Source: an uncultured bacterium (lineage in GTDB: Bacteria > Krumholzibacteriota > Krumholzibacteriia > LZORAL124-64-63). From it: 64,000 nucleotides of DNA. Below the pieces are notes generated by a model. It was not told where the DNA came from. It searched no databases and saw only the letters and a program-made list of their open reading frames with translations. Position numbers and translations under genes: made by a program. Location of the stretch: contig CAIWHK010000009.1 of assembly GCA_903912525.1 (NCBI GenBank), forward strand, positions 124,001 through 188,000, given 5' to 3'. Of this stretch, positions 9,649 through 19,447 are shown piece after piece; position 1 is the first letter of the stretch; each line of letters begins with the position of its first letter.

Positions 9649-10908
9649 ATGGCGGCGAAGAAGCGGATGAACAAGGGCTGGAAGATCGACCTCGAGGAGT
9701 CGCTGCGCATCGCCATGAGCGCGCTGCGGGCCAACAAGGCGCGCGGCGTCCTGACCACGCTCGGCATCGTCATCGGCATCGTGGCCGTCATCCTCACCAT
9801 GACCGCGGCCAACGGCCTGCAGTCGACGTTCCGCCAGAGCTTCTCCGCGGTCGGCTCGGACGTGATCTACGTGTCGCGGTTCCCGTGGGTGATGCGCGAC
9901 GACTTCTTCGTGTACCGCAACCGCCCGCGCCTCGACATGCGCAGCGCCATCGACCTGGAGCGCCGCCTGCGCGGCCGCGCCATCGTCAACCCCACCCTCG
10001 GCGGTCGCCAGGACCTGAAGTTCCGCTCCGAGATCATGGAGGGCATCTCCATCGTCGGCACGACCGAGAAGCAGACCATCGTCGCCAGCGCCCAGCCCGA
10101 GTTCGGGCGCTTCATCACCGAATTCGACGTCACCTACAAGAAGAACGTGTGCGTCATCGGCACCGAGGTGCGCGACGCCCTGTTCGGCACCGCCAATCCG
10201 CTGAACCAGGAGATCAAGGTCGGCCGCGTCGACTTCCGCGTCATCGGCGTGATGGAGAAGCAGGGCGGCAGCTTCATGGGCGGCCCCAACTTCGACCGGC
10301 AGGTGTTCGTCCCCATCAGCACCTATGTGAAGGTGTTCGGCGGCGAGCGGAACCGCGACGTCAACCTGGCCGTCAAGGCGCCGTCTCAAGAAGCGCTTAG
10401 CGACGTCGAGTTCACGGTCGTCGGCGAGATGCGCAAGATCCGCCAGTTGCGCCCCTCCGAGCCGGACAACTTCTCGATCAACAAGCTGGACACCCTGGTC
10501 GGCACGTTCAACAACGTGATGGGTGTGGTGCTGCTGGTCGGGTTGCTGATCACCAGCGTCTCGCTGTTCGTCGGCGGGGTCGGCGTGATGAACGTGATGT
10601 TCGTGTCGGTCACCGAGCGCACGCGCGAGATCGGCATCCGCAAGGCCATCGGCGCCAAGCCGCACAGCATCATGTTCCAGTTCCTGTTCGAGGCGGCGGC
10701 CATCGGCCTGGTGGGCGGGCTGGCCGGGATCGCCATCGCCTCGGTGCTGACGGCCGTGATCAACGCCCTGGTGATGCCGGCCAGCGTGTCGGTGGGCATC
10801 CTGGTCACCGCTGTCGTGGTCTCGATCGCCGTCGGCGTCGTCGCCGGCTTCGTGCCCGCCTGGAAGGGCGCGCGACTGAACCCCATCGACGCCCTTCGTT
10901 ACGAGTAG
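9649..10908 (+). CDS. MacB/FtsX-family ABC transporter permease (first of two)
   Basis: 419 residues. One N-terminal membrane helix (ARGVLTTLGIVIGIVAVILTM) is followed by a large periplasmic MacB_PCD domain (about residues 50-250) and three C-terminal helices of the FtsX domain, with the conserved segment ERTREIGIRKAIGA between them. A strong GGGAGGG ribosome-binding site precedes the ATG. It is separated by 29 nt from the ATPase and 11 nt from a second permease. Two different half-permeases sharing one ATPase suggest a heterodimer. Confidence 0.95.
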   Translation: MAAKKRMNKGWKIDLEESLRIAMSALRANKARGVLTTLGIVIGIVAVILTMTAANGLQSTFRQSFSAVGSDVIYVSRFPWVMRDDFFVYRNRPRLDMRSAIDLERRLRGRAIVNPTLGGRQDLKFRSEIMEGISIVGTTEKQTIVASAQPEFGRFITEFDVTYKKNVCVIGTEVRDALFGTANPLNQEIKVGRVDFRVIGVMEKQGGSFMGGPNFDRQVFVPISTYVKVFGGERNRDVNLAVKAPSQEALSDVEFTVVGEMRKIRQLRPSEPDNFSINKLDTLVGTFNNVMGVVLLVGLLITSVSLFVGGVGVMNVMFVSVTERTREIGIRKAIGAKPHSIMFQFLFEAAAIGLVGGLAGIAIASVLTAVINALVMPASVSVGILVTAVVVSIAVGVVAGFVPAWKGARLNPIDALRYE

Positions 10909-10919
10909 GAGTACGGGAC

Positions 10920-12164
10920 GTGCGTTTCCTCGAACTGCTGTCCATGTCGACGGGCGCGCTGCTGAGCAGCAAGCTGCGCTCGGTGCTGACCCTGGTCGGC
11001 ATCGTGGCCGGCGTGGCGTCGATCATCGCGGTCATGACCGCGATCGCCGTGGTGCAGTCGACCATGGAAAAGGAAATGAGCGTCCTGGGCACGCAGGTCT
11101 TCCAGGTGCAGAAGTGGCCGGCCGGCTTCAACTCGCACGGCCAGCGCCGCCGCGCCATGAAGCGCCCGCCGCTGACGATGGAGGACGCCGACGCCATCCG
11201 CGACCAGGTGGCCAGCGTCGACCTGGTGGGCTCGGAGCTGTGGGAGTTCGGCTACAAGGTCGAGTACGGCGGCGAGGCCACCAACCCGAACATCTCGATC
11301 TGCGGCGGCACGCCCGAGTACCCCACCAACAACACCCATGTCGTGGGCCTGGGGCGGAACATCTCGGCGATGGACGTCAAGGGGCACCGCAACGTGGCCG
11401 TCATCGGCTACGCCATCGCGCAGAAGCTGTTCCCGTTCACCGATCCCGTCGGCCGCACGGTGCGCCTGGACGGCCGCAAGTACGAGGTGATCGGCGTCTT
11501 CGACGAGAAGAAGTCGGCGTTCGGCTCGGGCTACGACACCTACGTGCTCATCCCCGTGACGGCGTTCCTGGACACCTACGGCCTGACCGGCCGCGACGGC
11601 TTCCAGCGCTCGGTCAACATCACCGTGCGCGCGAAGACCCCCGCGCTGGTCGACGACGCCATCGAGGAGACCACGCAGGTCCTGCGCCGTGTGCGCGGCG
11701 TCAAGCCGGGCCAGGAGAACAATTTCGAGTTCTTCAACAGCGCCAGCCTGATCACGCAGTTCAACACCATGACGGCGAAGGTCAAGGTGGCGGCCTTCCT
11801 GATCGGCATCGTGGCGCTGGTGGTGGCGGGCATCGGCATCATGAACATCATGCTGGTCTCGGTGACCGAGCGCACCAAGGAGATCGGCATCCGCAAGTCA
11901 CTGGGCGCCAACCCGACGGACATCCTCACGCAGTTCCTGCTGGAGGCCGTCATCCTGTGCAACCTGGGAGGCGTGGTCGGCATCCTGGTGGGCTTCGGGC
12001 TGGGCAACGTGGTCACCTTCTTCACCTCGTTCGAGGCGAAGGTGCCGCTGGAGTGGGCCGTGATCGGGCTCGTGTTCTGCTCGACGGTCGGCGTCGTGTT
12101 CGGGCTGCTGCCCGCGATCCGGGCGTCGCGATTGCATCCGATCGATGCGTTGCGGTACGAGTAG
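10920..12164 (+). CDS. MacB/FtsX-family ABC transporter permease (second of two)
   Basis: 414 residues with the same plan as its upstream neighbour: N-terminal helix (LRSVLTLVGIVAGVASIIAVM), MacB_PCD periplasmic domain, and FtsX domain with ERTKEIGIRKSLGA. It starts at GTG 10920 with AGGAG nearby. The periplasmic domain differs clearly from the first permease, so this is an old paralogue rather than a recent duplicate. It is the last gene of the export operon and is followed by a hairpin terminator. Confidence 0.95.
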   Translation: MRFLELLSMSTGALLSSKLRSVLTLVGIVAGVASIIAVMTAIAVVQSTMEKEMSVLGTQVFQVQKWPAGFNSHGQRRRAMKRPPLTMEDADAIRDQVASVDLVGSELWEFGYKVEYGGEATNPNISICGGTPEYPTNNTHVVGLGRNISAMDVKGHRNVAVIGYAIAQKLFPFTDPVGRTVRLDGRKYEVIGVFDEKKSAFGSGYDTYVLIPVTAFLDTYGLTGRDGFQRSVNITVRAKTPALVDDAIEETTQVLRRVRGVKPGQENNFEFFNSASLITQFNTMTAKVKVAAFLIGIVALVVAGIGIMNIMLVSVTERTKEIGIRKSLGANPTDILTQFLLEAVILCNLGGVVGILVGFGLGNVVTFFTSFEAKVPLEWAVIGLVFCSTVGVVFGLLPAIRASRLHPIDALRYE

Positions 12165-12202
12165 AGCAAGCCCGCCCGCCACAGGCCGGACTTCATGAAC
12201 AT

Positions 12203-12244
12203 AGGGCCGGTCGCGCCATTGTCGGCACGACCGGCCCTTCTTTG
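12203..12244 (+). terminator. Rho-independent terminator of the exporter operon
   Basis: A perfect 11-bp inverted repeat (AGGGCCGGTCG at 12203-12213, CGACCGGCCCT at 12228-12238) is followed by TCTTTG, 39 bp after the last permease stop. Confidence 0.8.
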
Positions 12245-12346
12245 CCCGGCTCATCCTTGCCCGGCGATCCATCGCCCGGGCCAGGTTCACCGGCAGCGCC
12301 GCCACGCTCCGGCCTCCCGGTTTGCGGGAAACCCTGGCGACGCCTC

Positions 12347-12919
12347 CTACAGGTCGTTGGGGATGAGGACGGTGTCGATCACGTGAATGACGCCGTTGCT
12401 CGCCCCGACATCCGCCTTGATCACCTTTGCGCCGCCCACCTTCACGCCGTCGGTGGCGTCGATCGCCAGCGACGTGCCGTTCAGGGACTTCGCGGTCTTG
12501 AGCTTCACGACCGCGGCGGCGCGCACGTCACCGGCCACGACGTGGTGCAGCAGCACCTTCTTCAGCTTCTCGGGATTGGCCAGCAGGCCCTCGACCGTGC
12601 CCTTCGGCAGCTTCGCGAAGGCCTCGTCGGTCGGCGCGAAGACCGTGAACGGGCCCTTCTCCGTCAGCGTGGCCTGCAGGCCGGCGGCCTTCACGGCGGC
12701 CGTCAGCGTCTTGAACCCGGCGGCCTCGGCCAGCGGGAAGATCGCCTGCGTCGCCGGCGTGGTCGCCGCCGCCGCGGTGGCCTTGGCGTCGGCCTTGTGG
12801 GCGTCGGCCTTGTGGGCTTCGTCGCTGCCGCAGGTGCCGCAATGGGCGTTCGCGCGGCTGGGGTTCAGGCTCAGGGCGACCAGCGCGGCCGCCACCAGGA
12901 TGCTTGCGTGCTTCAGCAT
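12347..12919 (-). CDS. Secreted fasciclin-domain (FAS1) protein
   Basis: 190 residues. A signal peptide ([25 protein letters not shown]) is followed by a short Cys/His-rich linker ([20 protein letters not shown]) and one FAS1 domain ([33 protein letters not shown], and [10 protein letters not shown] at the end). FAS1 proteins are extracellular adhesion or matrix proteins. The ATG at 12919 is chosen because it begins the signal peptide; the frame is open further upstream into an AT-rich promoter. The Cys/His linker could bind a metal, which is an inference. Confidence 0.93.
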   Translation of the reverse strand: MLKHASILVAAALVALSLNPSRANAHCGTCGSDEAHKADAHKADAKATAAAATTPATQAIFPLAEAAGFKTLTAAVKAAGLQATLTEKGPFTVFAPTDEAFAKLPKGTVEGLLANPEKLKKVLLHHVVAGDVRAAAVVKLKTAKSLNGTSLAIDATDGVKVGGAKVIKADVGASNGVIHVIDTVLIPNDL

Positions 12920-12986
12920 TTCTATCCGTCCTTTGGTTGGTGTGGTGTTCACCACCAGGGTCGATCGTCGTGGTGTTGACCCGGAC

Positions 12987-13015
12987 AGGATACAATAATG
13001 TACAAATAACGTCAA
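12987..13015 (-). promoter_or_regulatory. Sigma-70-type promoter of the fasciclin gene
   Basis: On the minus strand TTGACG (13010-13015) and TATCCT (12987-12992) are separated by exactly 17 bp, within a very AT-rich stretch (about 12985-13050) that stands out from the GC-rich surroundings. It lies about 70 bp upstream of the start codon. Confidence 0.65.
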
Positions 13016-13153
13016 GTATAAATATATACAATTCCTATACAAAATGATCGAGCGGGCGCCGTGTGGGCGCAATTGCTTATTTATCAACCAATTAACGAAG
13101 GGTGGCTAGCGCGACCCCAGGAGCCGCCGTCAATCGCCGCTTCCTTTGGACCA

Positions 13154-14167
13154 TCAAAAGACCAAGGCGTTCACCACGTCCCAGGCCGGCTTGGGGCTCC
13201 CATCCACATACCTGACCCCCGTATGGTTCAGCGGAGCCAGCGCCCCCGTGAACAACGTCACGTCGTGCATCAGCGACATCGAGACGAACCCGGGGGATGC
13301 GCCGTTCATCAGGGCGGGAATGCGGGTCCAGAAATCCGCCTGCGTGGCCCGCGACGCATCGTCGGAGCCCGACCAGCCCACCTCGGAGAAGCCCAGTTCC
13401 TGGGTGGGGAGCAGCAACCTCACGGAGGAGTAGTACTCGGCGGGCATCAGCGAGGCCTGGCCGAACAGGTCCGGATAGGTGGTGAAGGCGAAGACCTGCG
13501 GGCCACCGGTCGCGAGATCCCGGAACGTTATGAGCGCCGAGAAGTCCTGGGGAGGCAGGATCATCCGGTCCCATTGGAAGCTCACCGTGCAGCGCTGCGA
13601 CGGGTACTGCGCGTGCACGGCGGCGACGGTCTCCTGGAAGAGCGAGACGTACAGGGGGAACTCCGTGGCGTCGGCCGCGAGGAAGTTGACCTCCGTGCCC
13701 AGCCCCAGCAGGTCCGGCGCCAGGGCCGCCAGCGCGAGCGCCTTCGCCTTGAACGCCTCCCGCACCGTCGCGTCGCCGAAGCTGGTCCCGGTGACCGATG
13801 GCGGGATGGCCGGAGCGTTCCGGTCTGTCGAGATCTCGATGGGGCTGAGGTAGAGATGGAACGCGAGGCTGCGCGCAGCCGCCTTCGCCATCAGGATGGA
13901 CACGAAGCTCTCGGGCACTTCGTCCACCCATTCCTCGATGAAGACGACGTGGCTCCCGATCGCGGCCGCCTTGGTGAAGTAGTCCTCGAGGTCCTGGTCG
14001 GTGAAGTCGGGAAAATGCGCCGGCGAGACGGCCGACCCCAGGAGCGTGTCCTTGGCCCGCCCGGTCGGGTCCGGCGGCGGCGTCGATCCGCCACCGCCGC
14101 AGGAGCCGACGGCAAGGCCCAGGACCAGCAGCAGCGCCAGGTAACGGGCGGGGCGGTTCACCCTCAT
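13154..14167 (-). CDS. Lipoprotein with a glycoside-hydrolase-like (TIM-barrel) domain
   Basis: 337 residues. A lipobox (LGLAVGSC) puts the mature N-terminus at a cysteine, followed by a Gly/Pro-rich tether. The rest reads as an (alpha/beta)8 barrel. LGLGTEVNFL and LGFSEVGWSG occupy the positions expected for the two catalytic glutamates (strands 4 and 7) of clan GH-A hydrolases such as GH53. Family assignment and substrate are uncertain. The start at 14167 has GGAAGGAAAG upstream. No obvious carbohydrate operon surrounds it. Confidence 0.7.
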   Translation of the reverse strand: MRVNRPARYLALLLVLGLAVGSCGGGGSTPPPDPTGRAKDTLLGSAVSPAHFPDFTDQDLEDYFTKAAAIGSHVVFIEEWVDEVPESFVSILMAKAAARSLAFHLYLSPIEISTDRNAPAIPPSVTGTSFGDATVREAFKAKALALAALAPDLLGLGTEVNFLAADATEFPLYVSLFQETVAAVHAQYPSQRCTVSFQWDRMILPPQDFSALITFRDLATGGPQVFAFTTYPDLFGQASLMPAEYYSSVRLLLPTQELGFSEVGWSGSDDASRATQADFWTRIPALMNGASPGFVSMSLMHDVTLFTGALAPLNHTGVRYVDGSPKPAWDVVNALVF

Positions 14168-14220
14168 GCCGTTCTTTCCTTCCGGTTCCACCAGTCGCAC
14201 GTCCTCACAGGTGGCGGCGA

Positions 14221-16851
14221 CTACTTCGCCAGTGTCAGGCGCCGCGACTCGTCCAGGGTCGCAGTCCGCAGCCTGTACAGGTACACGCCGGTGGCCGCGC
14301 TGCGGCCGTCATCGCCGCGCCCGTCCCAGACCACGTCGTGTGAGCCCGCGGCCAGCGCTTCGCCGTCGACCAGGCGGCGCACGAGGCGCCCGCGCAGGTC
14401 ATGGATCGCCAGGCTGACGGCCTCGCCCTTCGCGAGCGTGAAGGAAATCGTCGTCGACGGGTTGAACGGGTTCGGCACGTTCTGGCGCAACACCGCCGCG
14501 CTTGCCGGCAGTTCGTCACCGACTCCCGACGCGATCGCCACGCCCAGCACGGCGGTGCCCACACGGTATGAGTCCAGCGGCGTGCCCGCGGTCTCGAGCC
14601 CGGACCAGGCGACATGGCTGATGCCGTTGGCGCGACAGAGCAGCGCCGCCGTGGCGTCGCCCTGCGCCCCCGAATGGATGGCGACCCCGGACGGATCTCG
14701 CACCACGCCGGCCGGCGTCACGCGCGCGCCGTAGATGTCGGTGCGCTCGTCGAAGAACGCGTCCTGGTTGCGCTGGTCGTCCCAGACGACGACGAAGTCC
14801 GTCCCGTCCCAGCCCACCGTCGGGCACAGCTGCCGGCCGGCCGCCGCGGCAATCGTGAAGTCGCCGGTCAGGAAGTTGCCGGCCGCGTCCATGAGGCGCC
14901 CGACGATGTCGTTGTTGGCGTTGGCCAGCGAGTTGCTGCGCCAGGCGAACAGGTACGCCGATCCGGAAAAGGCCACGTCCGGGGTCCCGGCGCCGCCGGA
15001 GGTGGTCGCCGGGTTGAGCGCCGGCGTGAACGTGCCGTCCGGCGACACGAAGTTGTAGATCGCGTCCGACGCCGAGTTGTTGTGCGACCACTGGCTGTGG
15101 TAGGTGACCACCCAGCGCGTGCCGTCGCTGCGCACGCGCGGTCCCGCGTTCACGTAGCCGCCGCCCAGCTGCGTCGTCGCGTTACGGAACGCGCCCGTGC
15201 CGCCGTCGATGATGCGCATCCAGGTGTAGATGAACTGCGGGGAAGGGTCGAATCGCGCCGCCGCGACCAGGAAGTCGCCGCCGAGCGCCTCGACGTCGGG
15301 CCCGAAGCCGGTCATCACGTCGAGGGGCTGCGCATCGACGAAGGTACCGTCACCCAGCAGCCGGCGCGCCTTGACCGCCGTGGGCGTCAAGCCGCTGGCG
15401 CCCTGGTCCCAGGTGACCAGGAACTGCGCGCCGTTCCAGGCGACGCGGGCCCGCCCGATCACGGGCGCCGAGGCGACCTCGACCGGGGCCACCGCCAATG
15501 CCTGCCCATCGGCGCCCAGCAGCTGCAACAGGACATGGTCGTCGTTGGCGTGCTCGCTCACGTAGACGATGGCGACGCTGCCGTCCGGGCCGGCAGCCAG
15601 GTCGGGCTCGCGCTGGTTGCGCGTGCCGGTCGAGGCGCAGCGTTCGGCGCCCGCCACGTTGGCCGCGCTGATCGGCAGTACGAAGACGTTGGCATCGGCG
15701 CCGAGGGCCACGCGCAGGTCGTACCACGCCAGGTGCACGCCGCCGCCCGAACGCGCGACCAGTTGCGGGGCATACGCCTGGTTGACCGTGCCGCCGATCG
15801 TGATCGGCAGCAGCACGCCGCCGGCCGGGTCCAGCAGCGCGCCGGCCGCGCTCACGCGCAGCGAACGCCACTGGTCGGCTGCGCCCCAGGCCAGCCACCA
15901 GTTGCTGCCGTCATGGGCCAGCGTCTGGTCCACGTAGATCGAGTAGCCGGGCACGAGCAGCGTACCGGCGGGGGTCAGCAGCGTTCCGGTCGCCGACAGG
16001 CGCGAGCCGACCAGGTTCACGAAGTCGGCCACCCAGGTGACGTAGTACTCGCTGCCGTTGCCGGCGATGTCGATACTCGGCACCGTGAACGACGCGCCCA
16101 CCGGCTGCCCGGTCGTGGCGATGCGCCGCGCCTTCGTCAGTGCGCTGTTGTTCCATTCCGGCCCGGCCACCAGGTATTCGCCGGGACCGACGACCGTCAC
16201 GGTCTGGCCGTAGACCCAGTCCATCAGCATGACGGGCGCCGCGTCCAGGAACTGGCCGTTCGCACCGATGCGCTGGCCCGCGAGATAGGTGCCGTAACCG
16301 TCCGAGTGGTACAGGCAGCGGGTCACCAGCCATTGGCCGGCCTGTCCCGACAACTGCAGGCCGATGGTGTCGGGCGTGAAGGCGCCCGCCGGCAACGTCA
16401 GCGGCGTCGCGTCCAGCACTTGGCCGGCCGCGCTCACGCGCACCGCGCGCACGCGCGTGCCGTAGTAGCCGTCGACCGGTTCCTGCGACTGGTACAGCAC
16501 CAGCCACGCCGTGCCGCTCCAGGCCACGCGGGGCCGGTCCTGCAGGCCCATGCCGCCGGCGATCAGGAAGGGCGCCGCGTCCAGCGGCTGTCCCGCGGCA
16601 TCGAGGCGAATGCCGAAGATGTCGCCGCCGCTCTGGTTCGTGCCGCCGCCAACGGCCTGCCCGCGATAGTCCGACCAGACCACCAGGCAGGCATCGCCCC
16701 CACGGGCGAGCGCGTGGTCCTGCTGGGACCCGGTCGCGGCGGCCACGGTGGCGTCACCCGGCAGCAGCCCCCGCGGCGTCAGGACGGGCGCCTGGGCGCC
16801 GGCGGATTGGCTGATCAACAGGAACAGGACGGCAAGGAGCGTGGACCGCAT
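14221..16851 (-). CDS. Large secreted repeat protein with FlgD-type C-terminal sorting domain
   Basis: 876 residues. A signal peptide (MRSTLLAVLFLLISQSAGAQA) is followed by many repeats of 45-60 residues, each with a WxDxR-type motif (VVWSDYRGQ, VVWDDQRNQ) then a segment like DIYGARVTPAG. A C-terminal FlgD/T9SS-like domain has NPFNPSTTISF, IHDLRGRLVRR and GVYLYRLRT. The repeats probably form a beta-propeller or beta-solenoid. No catalytic motif is evident. The start is set by GGGGGAG 8 nt upstream of 16851. A CRP-like operator lies about 100 bp upstream. The same repeat family occurs in two proteins at 50-54 kb that lack the sorting domain. Confidence 0.82.
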   Translation of the reverse strand: MRSTLLAVLFLLISQSAGAQAPVLTPRGLLPGDATVAAATGSQQDHALARGGDACLVVWSDYRGQAVGGGTNQSGGDIFGIRLDAAGQPLDAAPFLIAGGMGLQDRPRVAWSGTAWLVLYQSQEPVDGYYGTRVRAVRVSAAGQVLDATPLTLPAGAFTPDTIGLQLSGQAGQWLVTRCLYHSDGYGTYLAGQRIGANGQFLDAAPVMLMDWVYGQTVTVVGPGEYLVAGPEWNNSALTKARRIATTGQPVGASFTVPSIDIAGNGSEYYVTWVADFVNLVGSRLSATGTLLTPAGTLLVPGYSIYVDQTLAHDGSNWWLAWGAADQWRSLRVSAAGALLDPAGGVLLPITIGGTVNQAYAPQLVARSGGGVHLAWYDLRVALGADANVFVLPISAANVAGAERCASTGTRNQREPDLAAGPDGSVAIVYVSEHANDDHVLLQLLGADGQALAVAPVEVASAPVIGRARVAWNGAQFLVTWDQGASGLTPTAVKARRLLGDGTFVDAQPLDVMTGFGPDVEALGGDFLVAAARFDPSPQFIYTWMRIIDGGTGAFRNATTQLGGGYVNAGPRVRSDGTRWVVTYHSQWSHNNSASDAIYNFVSPDGTFTPALNPATTSGGAGTPDVAFSGSAYLFAWRSNSLANANNDIVGRLMDAAGNFLTGDFTIAAAAGRQLCPTVGWDGTDFVVVWDDQRNQDAFFDERTDIYGARVTPAGVVRDPSGVAIHSGAQGDATAALLCRANGISHVAWSGLETAGTPLDSYRVGTAVLGVAIASGVGDELPASAAVLRQNVPNPFNPSTTISFTLAKGEAVSLAIHDLRGRLVRRLVDGEALAAGSHDVVWDGRGDDGRSAATGVYLYRLRTATLDESRRLTLAK

Positions 16852-16949
16852 CGCTGGACTCCCCCAAGTTCGCGAACGCGAGAGGATTGCCCGCGCAGAG
16901 GCGCAGGCAGGCATTCCGAAACAAGCTAGCCGGACGAATAGGCACTGTC

Positions 16950-16965
16950 TGTGATCATGATCACA
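16950..16965. promoter_or_regulatory. CRP/FNR-family operator (TGTGA-N6-TCACA)
   Basis: TGTGATCATGATCACA is a perfect 16-bp palindrome and an exact match to the half-sites of the CRP consensus. It is about 100 bp upstream of the minus-strand repeat-protein gene and about 390 bp upstream of the S9 peptidase gene, so it more likely controls the former. The cognate regulator is not in the window. Confidence 0.6.
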
Positions 16966-17151
16966 CAGAATCGAATCCGGCGCCAAAGTGGCCGGGGGGA
17001 TTCCCCGGCGTTGGCCAGATGACGGACTACAACTGAAGCGCGATGCCGCCCTCTCGGGTATTTCGTGAACATACCCGCATACCGGCCGCATAGCGACGAT
17101 GCTGCACCATTCGACAGGTCGGCAGGTGCAACGTGGTACCAATGTAGAAGA

Positions 17152-17169
17152 ACTTGCGCCGGCGCAAGT
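17152..17169. repeat. Dispersed 18-bp palindrome, copy b (perfect)
   Basis: A perfect ACTTGCGCCGGCGCAAGT, in the divergent intergenic region 184 bp before the S9 peptidase start. Confidence 0.85.
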
Positions 17170-17353
17170 GGATCCATGCACCTGCCCCAGCCATTCCCTT
17201 TCGGCCAGGTCGGCGCGTCCGGGGGCACCGCCTGGCCCGCCCCCGGCCAGGCACCGTTCAACGGCCTGACCCCGCTGGCAACAAAGCCGCCGTCGGTGGT
17301 ATGGTGCCGGCGCGCGACCCGGCGCTATCCCTGTCCCCCCGAAGGAGCCCCCC

Positions 17354-19309
<1,956 letters not shown>

Positions 19310-19447
19310 GCCGGGGCGGCGACCGGCAGCAGCCCGGCCCGCAGATCCGGGGGCCGGACGAGAATCACGATGATTTCCGTGTTCGTTTGCCGCTCCACGG
19401 ACGTTTGAGGAAGGACAACCCCTTCCCCTGCTTCCGGAGGAGTCCCC

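Larger units (their letters stand above)
16852..17353. other. Divergent intergenic region with CRP-like site and palindrome
   Basis: 502 bp between two divergent genes. Apart from the CRP-like operator (16950-16965) and palindrome copy b (17152-17169), nothing gene-like is convincing; short open frames here pass through the palindrome on both strands. Confidence 0.6.

Noticed and set aside
16926-17261. Overlapping short frames in the CRP-site gap
   Set aside because: They contain the palindrome translated in frame, lack a ribosome-binding site and show no family resemblance.
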